Below, piece after piece: positions 43,497 to 52,327 of a DNA stretch of 64,000 nt; the stretch's first letter is position 1; every line of letters begins with the position of its first letter. This DNA is from Rothia nasimurium (GTDB lineage Bacteria > Actinomycetota > Actinomycetes > Actinomycetales > Micrococcaceae), in assembly GCF_004569295.1 (NCBI RefSeq), contig NZ_SPQC01000002.1, forward strand, positions 51,035 through 115,034, read 5' to 3'. Made by a program: the position numbers and the translations under genes. Below the pieces are notes generated by a model that had not been told where the DNA came from, did no database searches, and worked only from the letters and a program-made list of their open reading frames with translations.

Positions 43497-44303
43497 ATGA
43501 CTACTACATCACTTCCCGCTAATCCCTTTGCCCCCGATGCCCAGGCCGGTAAGGTCGCCGTGGTGACCGGTGCCTCCTCGGGTATCGGCCGTGCCACCGC
43601 CGAGCTGATGGCCGCTACCGGCTGGACGGTCTACGCCGTGGCCCGCCGCGCCGAGCGCCTCGAAGAACTTGCCTCGCGCACCTCGGTGCGCCCGGTCGTC
43701 CTCGATATTACGGACGCCGATGCGGTAGCTGCCCGCGCCCAGGAGATTCTGGGGGAAACCGGCGGCTGCCTCGATGCCCTGGTTAATATCTCCGGCGGTG
43801 CTATTGGGGCTGACTCTGTGGCTAACGCTGACCCCGCTGGCTGGTCGGCCATGTTTGAGCTCAACGTGATTGGCACCCTTAATATGATCAAGGCCTTCCT
43901 GCCAGCCCTGCGCGAGAACGGCCAGGGTACCGTGCTCAACCTGACCTCAACCGCAGCTGAAGCCGGCTATGAAGGGGGAGCGGGCTACAACGCCGCCAAG
44001 TTTGGGGAGCGGGCCCTGACCGAGACCCTGCGCCTCGAAGAGGCCGAACACAACGTGCGTGTGATTGAGGTGCGCCCCGGTATGGTGCACACTGAAGAGT
44101 TCTCCCGTAACCGGCTGGGGTCGGACGAGGCTGCCGCTAAGGTCTACGCGGGCGTAGAGAAGCCCCTGCTGGCTGAGGACGTCGCCCAGACTGTTACCTT
44201 CGCTGTCAACGTTCCCCAGCACATCAACCTGGACCACATCACCATGCGCCCGGTCGCCCAGGCCGCCCAGTACAAGGTGATTCGCCGGCCCGCAGCCTCC
44301 TAG
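43497..44303 (+). CDS. Short-chain dehydrogenase/reductase
   Basis: 268 residues of the classical SDR family: cofactor motif TGASSGIGRATAELM, Asp in VLDITD, NISGG (NNAG equivalent), catalytic Ser in LNLTSTAAEAG, Tyr-Lys in YNAAKFG, and the RPGMVHTEEF region. It resembles YdfG-type NADP-dependent serine or 3-hydroxy-acid dehydrogenases; the substrate is unsure. TAGGCT is 6 bases before ATG 43497 with no ribosome site, so likely leaderless. Confidence 0.9.
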   Translation: MTTTSLPANPFAPDAQAGKVAVVTGASSGIGRATAELMAATGWTVYAVARRAERLEELASRTSVRPVVLDITDADAVAARAQEILGETGGCLDALVNISGGAIGADSVANADPAGWSAMFELNVIGTLNMIKAFLPALRENGQGTVLNLTSTAAEAGYEGGAGYNAAKFGERALTETLRLEEAEHNVRVIEVRPGMVHTEEFSRNRLGSDEAAAKVYAGVEKPLLAEDVAQTVTFAVNVPQHINLDHITMRPVAQAAQYKVIRRPAAS

Positions 44304-44343
44304 CCGGAGCAGGCAGAGGGCGGGGTGAGCCCGCGTCATCTTC

Positions 44344-44373
44344 TTGAAAGTAGCTTGCCAGCATGCTTAGTAT
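44344..44373 (+). promoter_or_regulatory. Promoter with inner palindrome AGCATGCT
   Basis: TTGAAA (44344-44349), 18-base spacer, TAGTAT (44368-44373). The spacer contains GCCAGCATGCTTA with the palindrome AGCATGCT (44360-44367), placed like an operator. It drives the small gene at 44428. Confidence 0.6.
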
Positions 44374-44427
44374 GAGAGGAGGGAGCTCACGACGGTAACC
44401 AGTCATCAATCAAAGGAGATGATGACC

Positions 44428-44724
44428 GTGAAGCGCAACCCCCGCACCCGCCCCGCCCTCGGGCCGGTAGAGGAGGGTACCCTGCCGTCCGCGCCGGTAG
44501 AGAAACCCAGATTCGAGATTCAGCCCTTCTTCGACGAGGCCGGCGAGCCCGCAGCTGGCCTGCACCTCGATGCGGACGGGGAAGCCTACCTTGTTCTGGG
44601 GAAGGATGACAGCGGAGAAGTACGGCAGGTCAGCATTACCGGGCCGCTAGAGGAAGAGGGCTCAACCGTTTACACCAGTTGCGCCAGCACTGAGCCCCGC
44701 TGCGGTTTCATTGTTGACCGCTAG
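44428..44724 (+). CDS. Small conserved hypothetical protein
   Basis: 98 residues from GTG 44428 (AAAGGAG ends 9 bases before); in-frame ATGs at 44419 and 44422 overlap or crowd that site and are less likely. The protein is acidic, opens with a basic stretch KRNPRTRP, and has GLHLDADGEAYLVLGKDDSG and a C-terminal CASTEPRCGFIVDR with two Cys. I know no family for it. It has its own promoter (44344) and a following hairpin, so it is a well-defined single-gene unit. Confidence 0.6.
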   Translation: MKRNPRTRPALGPVEEGTLPSAPVEKPRFEIQPFFDEAGEPAAGLHLDADGEAYLVLGKDDSGEVRQVSITGPLEEEGSTVYTSCASTEPRCGFIVDR

Positions 44725-44729
44725 GTTGT

Positions 44730-44759
44730 ACAGTGGGTGGGGTCAGCCCCACCCACTGT
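44730..44759 (+). terminator. Hairpin after the small hypothetical gene
   Basis: 13-bp perfect stem ACAGTGGGTGGGG / CCCCACCCACTGT with loop TCAG; no T-run. Confidence 0.6.
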
Positions 44760-44786
44760 GCTGTATGAGCAGCAGACTGGAGCCCC

Positions 44787-45509
44787 ATGATTCACCTGGT
44801 CGCCACCTCCCACGGTACCGATAACCCCCGGGGCCGCGAAGCCGTCAATCTTATCCGTGAGCAGCTCACCGCCCTGGTTGAAGCCCAGGCCCTTGGAACC
44901 TATACCGTGCACGAAGCCTACGTGGACGTGCAAGAACCCGCCCTTCCGCAGGTGCTGCAGGCCCTGCCATCCGGAGCAACCGCCGTCCTGGTGCCCCTGC
45001 TACTCTCACCGGGCTACCACACCGAACACGACATGAGGAAGGCCGCCGCAGACGCCAGCCACCTAACCACCGCAGTCGCTAGAACCCTAGGACCCTCAGC
45101 AGCCCTGGCTAAGCTCCAGCGCCAGCGCCTTGAAGAAGCGGGTTGGGACGGGCACGACGACATCGCCCTGGCGGCAGCGGGCTCATCCCGGGCTGACGGC
45201 CGCGAAGCCGTGCTCTACCAGGCAGAAGTTTTCAGCACCCTACTCAGCCGCGAGGTGCCCTACGGCTTTATCGCCGATATTGAGCCCACCATCGACGAGA
45301 CCTGGGAGAGCAACCAGGCTGAATATATTTCTACCTATCTACTGGCCCGCGGCTATTTCCACAGCAAGCTCATCAAGGCCTATCAGGGCACAGAAAAAGC
45401 GGCCGTCACCGAGCCGCTGGTGTTCTCCGGTGACGCCGCCTCTGCTGCGGTTGTCGCTTCGGTTGCCCTAGAGAGGGCCACCGAAGCCTTAGCCGCTCTT
45501 AGCGCTTAA
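44787..45509 (+). CDS. sirB: Sirohydrochlorin chelatase (CbiX/SirB family)
   Basis: 240 residues: HLVATSHGTDNPRGREAV with the metal-chelating His in SHGT, VHEAYVDVQEPALPQVL and VLVPLLLSPGYHTEHDM with the second His, the layout of the long two-repeat form. It inserts iron (or cobalt) into sirohydrochlorin; with cobA and the SirC-like gene nearby, the iron branch to siroheme for the sulfite reductase is most likely. Its 3' end overlaps pdxY tail to tail by 11 bases. The name is by context; CbiX is an alternative. Confidence 0.8.
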   Translation: MIHLVATSHGTDNPRGREAVNLIREQLTALVEAQALGTYTVHEAYVDVQEPALPQVLQALPSGATAVLVPLLLSPGYHTEHDMRKAAADASHLTTAVARTLGPSAALAKLQRQRLEEAGWDGHDDIALAAAGSSRADGREAVLYQAEVFSTLLSREVPYGFIADIEPTIDETWESNQAEYISTYLLARGYFHSKLIKAYQGTEKAAVTEPLVFSGDAASAAVVASVALERATEALAALSA

Positions 45510-46353
45510 CCGCTACAGCCTCAAAGGTCTCAGCAGGTTCAACGTAGGCCTGCTGGGACTCAATCAGCTGTAGTTCACGCTGGCCCGAGGCCAGGGTGTT
45601 CTTCAGCAGTTCGTAGACGCTGGCAGTGGTGAGTTCCAGGGCCTCCTTCAGGCTCTTACCCGATGCGAAGTGAGAGGCAAACAGGGCCTGGGTAACGTCG
45701 CCTGAGCCGTTGGCCTTCATGGGCAGACGCGGGGTAGTAATCAGCCAGGCCTCATCGCCCGAAACAGCCAGCATCTGGATTGAACCCTCGGGAGTTTCTG
45801 GGGTGTTCATGCTGGTCACGAGCACGGTCTGGGGGCCAATTTTCTGGGCTGCAGCCACAGACTCGAGAACCTCATCCAGGGTCTTGGGGTCGGTACCGGT
45901 CACAAAGCCCAGCTCAAACTGGTTAGGGGTGATGATGTCGGCGTGCTGAATGACGCGGTCACGAATCAGCTCCTGCACCTCGGGGGAGACAAAGCAGCCA
46001 CTGGTGGCATTGCCCAGCACCGGATCGCAGGAGTAGAGGACATTCGGGTTGGCTGCACGGGCCTTGGCAACGGCATCGAGGATGGCGTCGCCGATGGAAG
46101 AGCCACCCTGGTAGCCAGAAATGACCAGGGCGGTGTCGGTCAGACCGCCGCGCTCTTCAATTCCGGTGACAATATCGCGGACGTCGTCGCCCGAGATCAG
46201 CGGGCCGCGCCAGGCACCGTAGCCGGTGTGGTTTGAAAAGAGGACGGTATTGACGGGCATGACCTCGTGGCCAAGGCGCTGCAGGGGGAAGACGGCGGCT
46301 GAATTACCTACGTGGCCGTAGGCAACAGCGGACTGAATAGACAAAATACGCAT
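45499..46353 (-). CDS. pdxY: Pyridoxal kinase
   Basis: Phosphorylates pyridoxal to PLP, the cofactor of CysK among others. 284 residues from ATG 46353 (MRILSIQSAVAYGHVGNSA), which fits the family start; ATG 46362 is three codons upstream. CACAAT lies 7 bases before 46353. Ribokinase-like fold: GHVGNSAAVFPLQRLGHEV, YSCDPVLGN and the catalytic KANGSGDVTQALFASHF (GSGD). Confidence 0.9.
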   Translation of the reverse strand: MRILSIQSAVAYGHVGNSAAVFPLQRLGHEVMPVNTVLFSNHTGYGAWRGPLISGDDVRDIVTGIEERGGLTDTALVISGYQGGSSIGDAILDAVAKARAANPNVLYSCDPVLGNATSGCFVSPEVQELIRDRVIQHADIITPNQFELGFVTGTDPKTLDEVLESVAAAQKIGPQTVLVTSMNTPETPEGSIQMLAVSGDEAWLITTPRLPMKANGSGDVTQALFASHFASGKSLKEALELTTASVYELLKNTLASGQRELQLIESQQAYVEPAETFEAVAVKR

Positions 46354-46429
46354 AAATACCATTGTGGCACGCTCCAGGTGCCCCGCGGAACGCGCGTTTC
46401 ATTAGATGACAGAGGGGCGTGGCCTGATA

Positions 46430-46532
46430 GCGCACCCTAGTGCGCGACCTGTGACCCACGCAAACTAGAATGCGTAAAAATTACCCCCGGTGAAGACCTG
46501 TGACGTAAAGATGTCTCCCCGTGACCTGACCC
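46430..46532 (+). promoter_or_regulatory. Repeat-rich control region upstream of cysH
   Basis: Contains the palindrome GCGCACCCTAGTGCGC (46430-46445), directly followed by GACCTGTGAC (46446-46455), a second exact GACCTGTGAC at 46495-46504, and CGTGACCTGAC at 46520-46530. The same GTGACCT core occurs twice upstream of cobA and sirC. Likely binding sites of a sulfur regulator; the protein is not identified. Confidence 0.55.
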
Positions 46533-46613
46533 ATGAAATAACTCGACCACCCTGCCCCCATAAGCCTAGACTTTCAAACAATTCACCCGAAGAACTGTTG
46601 TGAAAGGAGCGCC

Positions 46614-47414
46614 ATGGCACCCTCACCCGTGAGCTTTAAAAACTTTGGTGTTGGCTCGCTGGCCGCACCGCTGCAAGACCCCGCGATCAGCCCGGAAGGC
46701 ACTGCTGAACCGGCTCAGCTCTCTGCCGCCGAGCAAGAGGCTAACCGAGAACTCGTTGACCGGTATGCGGCCGAGCTCTACGACGCGAGCGCCGAAGAAA
46801 TCCTGACCTGGGCCCATGAGCACGTGAGTGGCAGGCTGGTCGTCACCCTCTCGATGGAAAACACCGTGCTGGCTGAGCTGGCAAGCCGCTACCTCCCCGA
46901 CTCGGATTTCCTCTTCCTCGATACCGGCTATCACTTTCCCGAAACCCTGGACGTTGCCCAGCAGGTTGAGGACCGCTACCCGCAGACCCTGGTCAGGGCT
47001 GAGCCCCTGCTGACCGTGGGGCAGCAGGACGCCCGCTACGGCATCAACCTTTACGGCAGCGACCCCGCCGCCTGCTGCCGTATGCGTAAGGTCGAGCCGC
47101 TGGCAGCGTCCATGGCTCCCTATACCGGCTGGATTACGGGCCTGCGCCGGGCCGATTCACCGCTGCGCGCTACCACCCCGGCCCTTGACCTTGACGCCAA
47201 CGGCCGTCTGAAAATATCGCCCCTGGTCACCTGGACCCTCGAGGAAACCGACCGGCACATCGAAGACAACCAGCTGATTGTTCACCCTCTGACCAAGGCA
47301 GGCTACCCCTCCATCGGCTGCGCCCCCTGTACCGCCAAAGTAGAAGCGGGACAGGACCCTCGCAGCGGACGCTGGGCAGGATTCACCAAGACAGAATGCG
47401 GACTACATACATGA
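46614..47414 (+). CDS. cysH: Assimilatory adenylyl-sulfate (APS) reductase
   Basis: Reduces APS to sulfite with thioredoxin-type electrons. 266 residues; the PP-loop-like start RLVVTLSMENTVLAELA, CCRMRKVEPLAA and GCAPCTAKVEAGQDPRSGRW. The paired CC and CxxC are ligands of a [4Fe-4S] cluster found in APS-specific enzymes and absent from PAPS reductases, which explains the lack of cysC here. AAAGGAG precedes ATG 46614. Overlaps cysD by four bases (ATGA). Confidence 0.95.
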   Translation: MAPSPVSFKNFGVGSLAAPLQDPAISPEGTAEPAQLSAAEQEANRELVDRYAAELYDASAEEILTWAHEHVSGRLVVTLSMENTVLAELASRYLPDSDFLFLDTGYHFPETLDVAQQVEDRYPQTLVRAEPLLTVGQQDARYGINLYGSDPAACCRMRKVEPLAASMAPYTGWITGLRRADSPLRATTPALDLDANGRLKISPLVTWTLEETDRHIEDNQLIVHPLTKAGYPSIGCAPCTAKVEAGQDPRSGRWAGFTKTECGLHT

Positions 47415-48325
47415 GCACCACTACATCAGCAACCCTCTCACCCCACCTCAAAGACCTAGAGAACGAGTCGATTCATATCCTGCGCGAAGTCGCCGGCCAG
47501 TTCGACAAGGTTGCTCTGCTGTTCTCAGGCGGCAAGGATTCCGTGGTTGTCTACGAGCTAGCCCGCCGTGCTTTTGCCCCTGCCCCGGTTCCTTTCGAGC
47601 TGCTTCACGTTGATACCGGCCATAACTTCCCCGAAGTCCTGGATTTCCGCGACCGCCTGGTTGAGCGTACCGGTGCTCGCCTGCGCGTAGCGAAGGTGCA
47701 GGACTGGATTGACCGAGGCGAACTCCAGGAACGCCCCGACGGCACCCGTAACCCGCTCCAGACCGTCCCCCTGGTCGAAACAATCGAAGAGCAGGGCTAC
47801 GATGCCGTACTCGGCGGGGCCCGCCGTGATGAAGAACGAGCCCGCGCGAAAGAGCGCATCTTCTCGGTCCGCGATTCCTTTGGCGGCTGGGACCCACGCC
47901 GCCAGCGCCCCGAACTGTGGAACCTCTACAACGGCGGCCACCTACCCGGCGAAAACATTCGCGTCTTCCCCATCTCCAACTGGACAGAAGCCGACATCTG
48001 GGAATACATCGGCGCCCGCGACATCGAACTGCCCCCCATCTACTTCGCCCACGACCGTGAAGTCTTCAACCGCGACGGCATGTGGCTCACCGCAGGGGAA
48101 TGGGGCGGCCCCACCAAGGGCGAACCCATCGAAACCCGCCGGGTACGCTACCGCACCGTCGGCGATATGAGCTGTACCGGCGCTGTGCTCTCAGAAGCAA
48201 GCACGGTGCACGACATCATCACCGAAATCTCTACTTCAACCCTGACCGAACGCGGCGCAACCCGAGCGGACGACCGCCTCAGCGAATCCGCCATGGAAGA
48301 CCGCAAGAAGGAAGGTTACTTCTAA
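47411..48325 (+). CDS. cysD: Sulfate adenylyltransferase subunit 2
   Basis: Catalytic ATP-sulfurylase subunit, making APS from sulfate and ATP together with the GTPase CysN. 304 residues from ATG 47411, overlapping the cysH stop. PP-loop LLFSGGKDSVVVYELA, LHVDTGHNFPEVLDFRD, GGARRDEERARAKER and the C-terminal RRVRYRTVGDMSCTGAVLSEA are standard. cysN starts one base after the stop. Confidence 0.96.
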   Translation: MSTTTSATLSPHLKDLENESIHILREVAGQFDKVALLFSGGKDSVVVYELARRAFAPAPVPFELLHVDTGHNFPEVLDFRDRLVERTGARLRVAKVQDWIDRGELQERPDGTRNPLQTVPLVETIEEQGYDAVLGGARRDEERARAKERIFSVRDSFGGWDPRRQRPELWNLYNGGHLPGENIRVFPISNWTEADIWEYIGARDIELPPIYFAHDREVFNRDGMWLTAGEWGGPTKGEPIETRRVRYRTVGDMSCTGAVLSEASTVHDIITEISTSTLTERGATRADDRLSESAMEDRKKEGYF

Positions 48326-48326
48326 G

Positions 48327-49622
48327 ATGACCCTGCTCACCCATCCCACCGACAGCGAGGCGGCAACCGGTTCACCGGCGTCCGCCCAGCTCGCAACCCG
48401 CCAAACCCTGCGCCTGTGCACCGCAGGCAGCGTTGATGACGGCAAATCAACCTTCGTGGGCCGCCTGCTCCACGACACCAAGAGCGTCCTTGCTGACCAG
48501 CTCTTAGCCGTAGAACGCACCAGCCGCGAGCGCGGACACGAGGGCCTTGACCTCTCCCTGCTAGTCGACGGTCTGCGTGCCGAACGCGAACAGGGCATCA
48601 CCATCGATGTGGCCTACCGGTACTTCTCCACCGCCGAGCGAACCTTCATTCTGGCTGATACCCCGGGGCACGTGCAGTACACCCGCAATACCGTCACCGG
48701 TGTTTCAACCTCCCAGGTAGTAGTGCTGCTGGTGGACGCCCGCCACGGCGTGGTCACCCAGACCCGCCGCCACCTGACGGTCGCCTCCCTGCTCGGTGTT
48801 CGTCAGGTGGTGCTGGCGGTCAACAAGATTGACCTGGTGGATTATTCTCAGGACGTCTTTGAGCAGATCAGCGAAGAGTTCACGGCTTTGGCGCAGGCTA
48901 AGGGGGTCGCTGAGGTAACCGTGATCCCTATTAGCGCCCTGAAGGGGGATAACGTGGTGGAACCTTCTGCCAACACCCCCTGGTATACCGGCCCGACCGT
49001 GCTGCGCTACCTCGAAACCGTCGACGTTGCTGAGCAGGAGTCAGGCCTTGGCCTGCGCCTGCCCATCCAGTATGTGATTCGCCCCCAGGGCACCGACTAC
49101 CGGGGTTATGCCGGGCGTATCACCGCCGGTCACCTGGGTGTGGGCGACACCGTGCACCTGGGGCAGGGCCGAACCAGCACCGTCACCCACATCGATACCG
49201 CAGACGGGGCGGCAACCACTGCCACCATAGGAGACTCCATCGTGGTGCGCCTGGCAGACGATATCGACCTCTCCCGCGGTGACCTCATTGCCGGTGCCGA
49301 CCGCCCCGAAGGTAGCCGGGAACTTACCGCCACCCTGGTAGGCCTAGCCGATACCCCGCTGCGCCCGGGTTCCAAAGTCAAGCTGCGCTACGGCACCTCC
49401 CTGGTGCGGGCCCGCCTCACCTCCATCGACTCCATCCTCTATATCGACACCAACCAAGAGCACCCCGGCGAAGCAGTTGAACTCAACGACATCGCCACCG
49501 TCACCCTGCAACTGGCAGAAGACCTACCCATCGAACCCTACACCGGGCGCGGACTGGTGGGCTCCCTGCTACTCATCAACCAGGCAGACGGCAACACCTT
49601 AGCCGCAGGTCTCGTCCGCTAG
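48327..49622 (+). CDS. cysN: Sulfate adenylyltransferase subunit 1 (GTPase)
   Basis: EF-Tu-like GTPase that drives APS formation by CysD. 431 residues, so without a fused APS kinase domain. G motifs: GSVDDGKSTFVGRLL (P-loop), DTPGHVQYTRN (G3), NKIDLVDYS (G4); REQGITIDVAYRYF is the switch region, followed by EF-Tu domains 2 and 3. Translationally coupled to cysD. Confidence 0.96.
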   Translation: MTLLTHPTDSEAATGSPASAQLATRQTLRLCTAGSVDDGKSTFVGRLLHDTKSVLADQLLAVERTSRERGHEGLDLSLLVDGLRAEREQGITIDVAYRYFSTAERTFILADTPGHVQYTRNTVTGVSTSQVVVLLVDARHGVVTQTRRHLTVASLLGVRQVVLAVNKIDLVDYSQDVFEQISEEFTALAQAKGVAEVTVIPISALKGDNVVEPSANTPWYTGPTVLRYLETVDVAEQESGLGLRLPIQYVIRPQGTDYRGYAGRITAGHLGVGDTVHLGQGRTSTVTHIDTADGAATTATIGDSIVVRLADDIDLSRGDLIAGADRPEGSRELTATLVGLADTPLRPGSKVKLRYGTSLVRARLTSIDSILYIDTNQEHPGEAVELNDIATVTLQLAEDLPIEPYTGRGLVGSLLLINQADGNTLAAGLVR

Positions 49623-49647
49623 CGGCCCTCACAGAACGAACACCACC

Positions 49648-50596
49648 ATGAACAAACTACTACTCATCGCCCTGGGCGGTCTGCTCGCACAACTCGTTGA
49701 CGGCAGCCTCGGCATGGGCTTCGGAGTCACCTCAACCACCCTGCTCCTCACCCTCGCCGCGATGAACCCAGCCAGCGCGTCCGCAGTTGTTCATGTGGCA
49801 GAACTCGGCACCACTCTCGCCTCGGGCGTCAGCCACTGGCGGTTCAACAACATCGACTGGAAGGTCGTGCTGCGACTGGGCCTGCCGGGCGCGGTAGGAG
49901 CCTTTTGCAGGAGCGACCCTGCTCTCCAACCTCTCCCTGGCTACCGCCAAGCCGGTCATGGCAACTATCTTGACCCTCATCGGCATCAACCTGGTACTCC
50001 GCTTCTCTACCGGTCGCCGTACCGCTCGCGGTACCGGTGCTCCTGCCAACCCCTGCACGCTCGGCTTCCTCGGGCTCTTCGGTGGATTCGTGGACGCCGC
50101 CGGTGGGGGAGGCTGGGGCCCGGTCACCAGCTCAACCCTCATGACCATCGGCAAAACCGAACCCCGCCGTATTGTGGGCACGGTTAATACCGCCGAATTC
50201 CTGGTCACCCTGGCCGCCAGCCTGGGCTTTATCCTGGGAATGTGGCAGGACCTCACCGAGCACCTGCTCGCCGTCCTTGCCCTGCTGGCCGGTGGCGTCC
50301 TCGCCGCTCCCGTAGCAGCCTGGCTGGTCACCCGCATCAACCCCACCGCCCTCGGCGGGTTCGTGGGCACCTGCCTTGTCGTCACCCATCTGCCCTACCT
50401 CACCGGCCTCGTACCAGCCCTGGCTCCCTACAGCCTGCCGCTCACCCTGGGAGCAGCCCTGACCGGGCTGGCCCTGAGCACCCGAGGAGTGCTGCGGAGC
50501 CGAAACCTCACCCTCAGCCGCCCCACCGGCTACAGCGAAACTATCGAACCTTCGCATCAGCCCCTCGCCACCAGCACCACACGCACGAAAGACTAA
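49648..50596 (+). pseudogene. TSUP-family sulfite/sulfate transporter gene with one frameshift
   Basis: TauE/SafE-type membrane protein, probably for sulfur anions given its place inside the sulfate reduction operon. The first part MNKLLLIALGGLLAQLVDGS through RLGLPGAVGAF is in one frame; at TTTT (49903-49906) the frame breaks, and removing one T restores GAFAGATLLSNLSLATAKPV and the intact rest to 50596 (GFLGLFGGFVDAAGGGGWGP, the second half repeat). Hydrophobic segments run through both halves. A single extra T in a T-run is the simplest cause: a recent mutation or an assembly error. The following sulfite reductase gene is intact. Confidence 0.85.
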
Positions 50597-50600
50597 ACCT

Positions 50601-52247
50601 ATGGCTAAGACCCTCACCGCCCGCCCTGACCAGGCAGCCGCACCGGCCCGCCGTAAACCCGTCTCTAAGAAGCCCAACGGCCAGTGGAAAATCGACGGCA
50701 AAACCCCGCTCAACGCCAACGAAGAATTCAAGCTGGCAGATGACGGACTGCACGTACTCGAACGCATCATCGACACCTACTCCAAGGAAGGGTTTGATTC
50801 CATCGACTCGGATGACCTGCACGGCCGTTTCCGCTGGTGGGGTCTTTACACCCAGCGCAAGCAGGGTATCGACGGCGGCCGGACCGCAACCCTGAGCCCC
50901 GAAGAACTCGAAGACAAGTACTTCATGCTACGTGTGCGCATCGACTCCGGCCAGCTCACCACCGAGCAGACCCGCGTGATCGGTGAAATCTCCCGAGAAT
51001 TTGCCCGCGATACCGCCGACGTGACCGACCGCCAGAACGTGCAGCTGCACTGGGTACAGGTAGAAGACGTACCCGAAATCTGGCGCCGCCTGGCAGAGGT
51101 GGGGCTCGACACCACCGAGGCCTGTGGCGACGTAGGCCGCGTCATTCTGGGCTCACCCCTGGCAGGAATTGCCGCTGACGAACTCATCGACCCCACCCCG
51201 GTGATTCGTGAGATTAAAGAAAAGTACATCGGCGATCCCGCCTTCTCTAACCTGCCGCGTAAGTTCAAGACCTGCTTCACAGGCCACCCCAGTCAGGACG
51301 TCGTCCACGAAATCAACGACGTAGCATTCGTTGGCGTTACCCACCCGGAACTGGGCGTCGGCTATGACCTGTGGGTCGGCGGCGGTCTTTCCACTAACCC
51401 CAAGCTTGCAGAGCGCCTGGGGGTCTTCGTCACCCAGGACCAGGCCGTGGAGGTCTGGAAGGGCGTCATCTCCATCTTCCGCGACTACGGCTACCGCCGC
51501 CTGCGCAACAAGGCCCGCCTCAAGTTCCTGGTCGCTGACTGGGGCGTAGAGAAATTCCGGCAGGTACTGGAAGAAGAATACCTGGGCTATGCCCTGCCCG
51601 ACGGCCCCGCCCCCGAGACCCCCGCCGTCACCGGCGACCACGTGGGAGTACACGCTCAGAAGGACGGCAAGTTCTACATCGGCCTGACCCCCACCGTGGG
51701 GCGCATCAGCGGCAGCCAGCTCATTGACCTAGCCAACCTGGTCGAAAAGTACGGCTCTTCGCATCTGCGCACCACCCCTTACCAGAAGCTGGTTGTGCTC
51801 GACATCGAAGAAGATGATGTTGAACGCTTCATCACTGAAGCCGAGAAGCTGGGCTTCTACGCGCGTCCGTCCGTCTTCCGCCGCTCCACCATCGCCTGCA
51901 CCGGCATCGAGTATTGCAAGCTGGCTATCGTGGCGACCAAGTTCACTGCCGCCCGCGTCATCGATAACCTCGAAGAGCGCATGGCCGATGTGGCTGACCA
52001 GCTACCTGCCCGCCTGACCTTGCATATCAACGGCTGCCCCAACTCCTGCGCCCGTATTCAGACCGCAGATATCGGGCTGAAGGGGCAGCTCATTACCACC
52101 GATGACGGCCGCCAGGTACCCGGCTTTCAGGTTCACCTTGGTGGCGGACTGGCCGACTACCAGAATGACGCCGCCGGTACCCTCGGCCGCACCGTGCGCG
52201 GTCTCAAGGTAGAGGCTGACCTGCTAGAAGATTACCTTGAACGCTAA
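50601..52247 (+). CDS. Sulfite reductase (nitrite/sulfite reductase family, ferredoxin type)
   Basis: 548 residues. Reduces sulfite to sulfide by six electrons using siroheme and [4Fe-4S]. Family halves: RFRWWGLYTQRKQGIDGG and FMLRVRIDSGQLTTEQTRVIG in the first, then cluster/siroheme ligands in RRSTIACTGIEYCKLAIVATK (split here: ACTGIEYC) and LHINGCPNSCARIQTADIG (GCPNSC). Context (cysHDN, siroheme genes) argues for sulfite rather than nitrite. It starts 5 bases after the TSUP gene and closes the operon. Confidence 0.92.
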   Translation: MAKTLTARPDQAAAPARRKPVSKKPNGQWKIDGKTPLNANEEFKLADDGLHVLERIIDTYSKEGFDSIDSDDLHGRFRWWGLYTQRKQGIDGGRTATLSPEELEDKYFMLRVRIDSGQLTTEQTRVIGEISREFARDTADVTDRQNVQLHWVQVEDVPEIWRRLAEVGLDTTEACGDVGRVILGSPLAGIAADELIDPTPVIREIKEKYIGDPAFSNLPRKFKTCFTGHPSQDVVHEINDVAFVGVTHPELGVGYDLWVGGGLSTNPKLAERLGVFVTQDQAVEVWKGVISIFRDYGYRRLRNKARLKFLVADWGVEKFRQVLEEEYLGYALPDGPAPETPAVTGDHVGVHAQKDGKFYIGLTPTVGRISGSQLIDLANLVEKYGSSHLRTTPYQKLVVLDIEEDDVERFITEAEKLGFYARPSVFRRSTIACTGIEYCKLAIVATKFTAARVIDNLEERMADVADQLPARLTLHINGCPNSCARIQTADIGLKGQLITTDDGRQVPGFQVHLGGGLADYQNDAAGTLGRTVRGLKVEADLLEDYLER

Positions 52248-52327
52248 GGACTCGGACTCGGGCCCGGAGTCGAATTTGGTACTAGGATGTCGGCTCCGGC
52301 TTGTAAAGTTGCTGTGGCAGCTGCTGC

